From contig NC_068562.1 of assembly GCF_022201045.2 (NCBI RefSeq), positions 1,860,001 through 1,924,000 of the forward strand: a DNA stretch of 64,000 nt, given 5' to 3'. Under the pieces are notes generated by a model. The model had not been told where the DNA came from. It searched no databases and was given only the letters and a program-made list of their open reading frames with translations. Shown here piece after piece: positions 61,952-64,000 of the stretch (the first letter of the stretch is position 1; every line of letters starts with the position of its first letter). Source of the DNA: Citrus sinensis (Eukaryota > Streptophyta > Magnoliopsida > Sapindales > Rutaceae). The position numbers and the translations under genes are program-made.

Positions 61952-64000
61952 GATTCATTTAAGAAGAGATTGAAGTGGAGTCCGGAAGAGCAGGATTCAT
62001 TTCACCAACTTGCGCTGAGGCTGAGGCTGAGGGCAGGGATTGGTCCGTTGCTCCTTCCCCTCCGAGGGGTTCCTCACTTCCTTGTTTAAATTTGCCCAGT
62101 TATAGCCACCAAAACGCTGCCGTCTATTGGGAGAAATACCTTTCCTTTGGCCGAATTGTAGAGTCACTGTGGGCGACTGGGCGGCTTTTAAAACGTAACT
62201 GGGTAAAATGTCAAAAACTAAGAAATTTGCGAGTCTCAATCTCAATATTGAATTATTGAGCAGAATTATTTGCTATCTAATAAATGTTTTGAACACCTTT
62301 TTCTTTTTAAATACTTTTAAATACTTTATATATTAATAAAATTTATACTTTACAAGTAGAAGTATTCAAGGTATAGATGCTATGGTATGGGAGATAGAAT
62401 GTAAAGAGGAATCGTGATGTGTGTTTGTAAATGTGAGAGCCGCACAAAGTGAAAAAAAAAACAAAAAAACAAAAAACAAATATTTTTTAAAACTTAATAA
62501 ATAGGTGCTTTCAGGAATTAAGTGTTCACTCTTAGTTGCCGTGAGGTAATATTTTTATGTTTACACGAAAAAAAATCTATGCATTTAAAAAGAAAAAAAA
62601 AATAGTCAACGTTTCTTAAAGGCATACTATATTCCTTATGCTAGGGTATAATGGTGCTTTCCTATATTTGAAACGTCAGAATTTTTTTATCCCCCAGTCA
62701 ATTACGCCATAAATTCGGATGCAAATTGATAAGATCCACATTGCAATTGCTTCTGCGCCAGTTACACGCTGTCCTCTATTAGCTTCTACTTACGTAAACA
62801 ATCCCAGTATTCTTTTAAGATGTCGAAAAGGTGATAATTGAAGTACAAAATCAAACCATGCATAATGCACGTTTCGAAGCTTTCAATTCGCAAATGACTA
62901 CTTCAGAGTATCCATGCCTTCCACTCAGGATCCACTCAGGATTCTCAAAGAAGTAAGACTCAAAACCGAAAAGCTGCAAAGGCTCCATCCGAAAGATTCT
63001 TTATAAACTGAAACCGTCATCAGAATTCAGTTCCACAGAAGTTGTATGAAATTTTAAGAATAAAAATTAAGGCAAAAAAAAAAGAGAAAAGTTTGCCTAA
63101 AATGATTCTATCTGGGAACATAACAAATTAGCTTTATCAATGAATGTTGTGTATTATGAAAGACATGCGTTTATCACCCTCACAGATAGTCGAAGAATGA
63201 TATAGATCGGAATCGGATACTTTTGATATTAACCAGCCATAGCTCCAGAGTCTTGACTTCAAGATCTTCATCATTCACTCCTCTGATGAACTCAAGCTGA
63301 AGAAAAGACCAATTCTAATATGTAAATTAATTGCATAATTCTATTTCATATGTTTCACAGAACAATAAAACTACAGAGATATGAACAATTGCCTTCACAT
63401 AATACATATTCAGTCACATTAACTCATACCATTTCACTAAAGTGAACATGGATCATTAGTACCGGTATGGTTATTATGTACAATACTTCCTGCTCACTGC
63501 ATGTCTCTTAGGCAGAGATTGCCAACTTTATAACTACCGGCCAAAATATTCACTTCCTTCATCTACCATCAATATCATCCTCTTCTTAGTTTCCCCTAGT
63601 TTGCTCCAACTCTATTGTACAAGAAGAATAGAGCTGAGGAAGATAGCTGCCTTATCCCTCATGGCTTTTGTTTTATATTCTTCAACGTAAGCCAATTTTT
63701 TATTGGGGAAAAAACATAATATACAAAATTTAGATTCTGAAGAAAATAAAATAGGGATCATCTACCTTCCTGTGTTCCCTCTCATGACTGTAATCAATCA
63801 CTAGTAATCGTCAGTAAAGGACACACTTATTCTTTTCCACACAAAATTAAAAAAAAAAAAAGGACACACGTATTAAATGTTATTAACAAAGATTTGCTTC
63901 TTTACCACCCATCATCGTAGAAAACCACCCAACTTGTGGCTAAACTGACAGCTACGACAGCCCTCACTGATTTTCTCTCCAGCATAATGCCATCCAAGGA
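61952..64000. other. Promoter region of FOLT1 and unassigned right flank
   Basis: About 61952-62220 is GC-richer and is probably the FOLT1 5' UTR and promoter on the minus strand; the 82-95 codon frames there on both strands resemble no family. From 62250 the DNA is AT-rich with A-runs at about 62452-62480. Around 63000-64000 the sequence is less AT-rich and may belong to a gene whose body lies beyond the window. A possible terminal exon is listed separately. Confidence 0.4.
63188..63301 (-). other. Possible terminal exon of an unidentified gene
   Basis: On the minus strand, TTTTCTTCAG (ending at 63302) is a good splice acceptor. It is followed by an open frame reading LEFIRGVNDEDLEVKTLELW, continuing for about 17 more codons to a stop. 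The amino-acid make-up is plausible for protein, but I recognise no family and could not find a convincing upstream exon before the window ends. It could be chance. Confidence 0.2.

Noticed and set aside
61975-62259. 95-codon open frame (+) and its minus-strand counterpart next to the FOLT1 start
   Set aside because: They lie in the GC-rich FOLT1 5' region, are open on both strands, and show no family similarity.

Overview
This is a 64 kb stretch of nuclear DNA from a eudicot plant. The evidence is AT-rich intergenic DNA, short exons with GT..AG introns, T-rich introns, many small inverted-repeat transposons, a nuclear tRNA gene, and plant-specific proteins (a brassinosteroid P450, a beta-galactosidase with a C-terminal lectin domain, an h-type thioredoxin). 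The proteins look like those of a woody rosid such as Citrus, but the species is a guess.

Layout: a thioredoxin h gene (+, 989-2595); a block of DNA transposons (2.9-5.8 kb); a 19-exon BGAL3-type beta-galactosidase (-, 6495-12076); about 10 kb without a recognisable gene (12.1-22.3 kb); an rRNA dimethyladenosine transferase like DIM1B (+, 22313-23604) followed by a tRNA-Arg(ACG); another gene-poor stretch; a CYP90C1/ROT3-type brassinosteroid C-23 hydroxylase (-, 28736-33826); a MiaB/CDK5RAP1-like tRNA methylthiotransferase (-, 36540-39903) whose last exon is invaded by a DNA transposon; a region with an Ulp1-like protease remnant and an ~84-bp tandem array rich in 12-bp palindromes (40.9-42.6 kb); D-2-hydroxyglutarate dehydrogenase (+, 43225-49474); a UBC15-18-class ubiquitin-conjugating enzyme (+, 52426-54420); a ribosomal protein S14 retrocopy nested in an epoxide hydrolase pseudogene (55.5-56.9 kb); and a FOLT1-like mitochondrial folate carrier (-, 57294-61951). 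All exon boundaries were worked out by hand from splice consensus, reading frame and family similarity. In every multi-exon gene the summed exons give an intact frame.

The genes are unrelated housekeeping and hormone genes, not a pathway cluster. From memory, BGAL3, ROT3, the CDK5RAP1-like gene, D2HGDH and UBC17 are near neighbours on Arabidopsis chromosome 4 (At4g36360-36410), whereas DIM1B and FOLT1 are near neighbours on chromosome 5 (At5g66360-66380). This window interleaves both sets, as expected of an ancestral block that was duplicated and then lost genes in Arabidopsis.

The most notable observations are: (1) an 873-bp Mutator-like inverted-repeat element with 9-bp target duplications inside the last coding exon of the methylthiotransferase gene, which replaces its last 12 residues with about 78 element-derived ones; (2) a full-length processed RPS14 copy with a 17-bp target duplication and A-tail that landed in the first exon of an epoxide hydrolase gene, itself lacking its catalytic core; (3) a palindromic tandem array beside the Ulp1 remnant; and (4) several short DNA-transposon families with two copies each in the window. 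No previously unknown multi-gene system was recognised.
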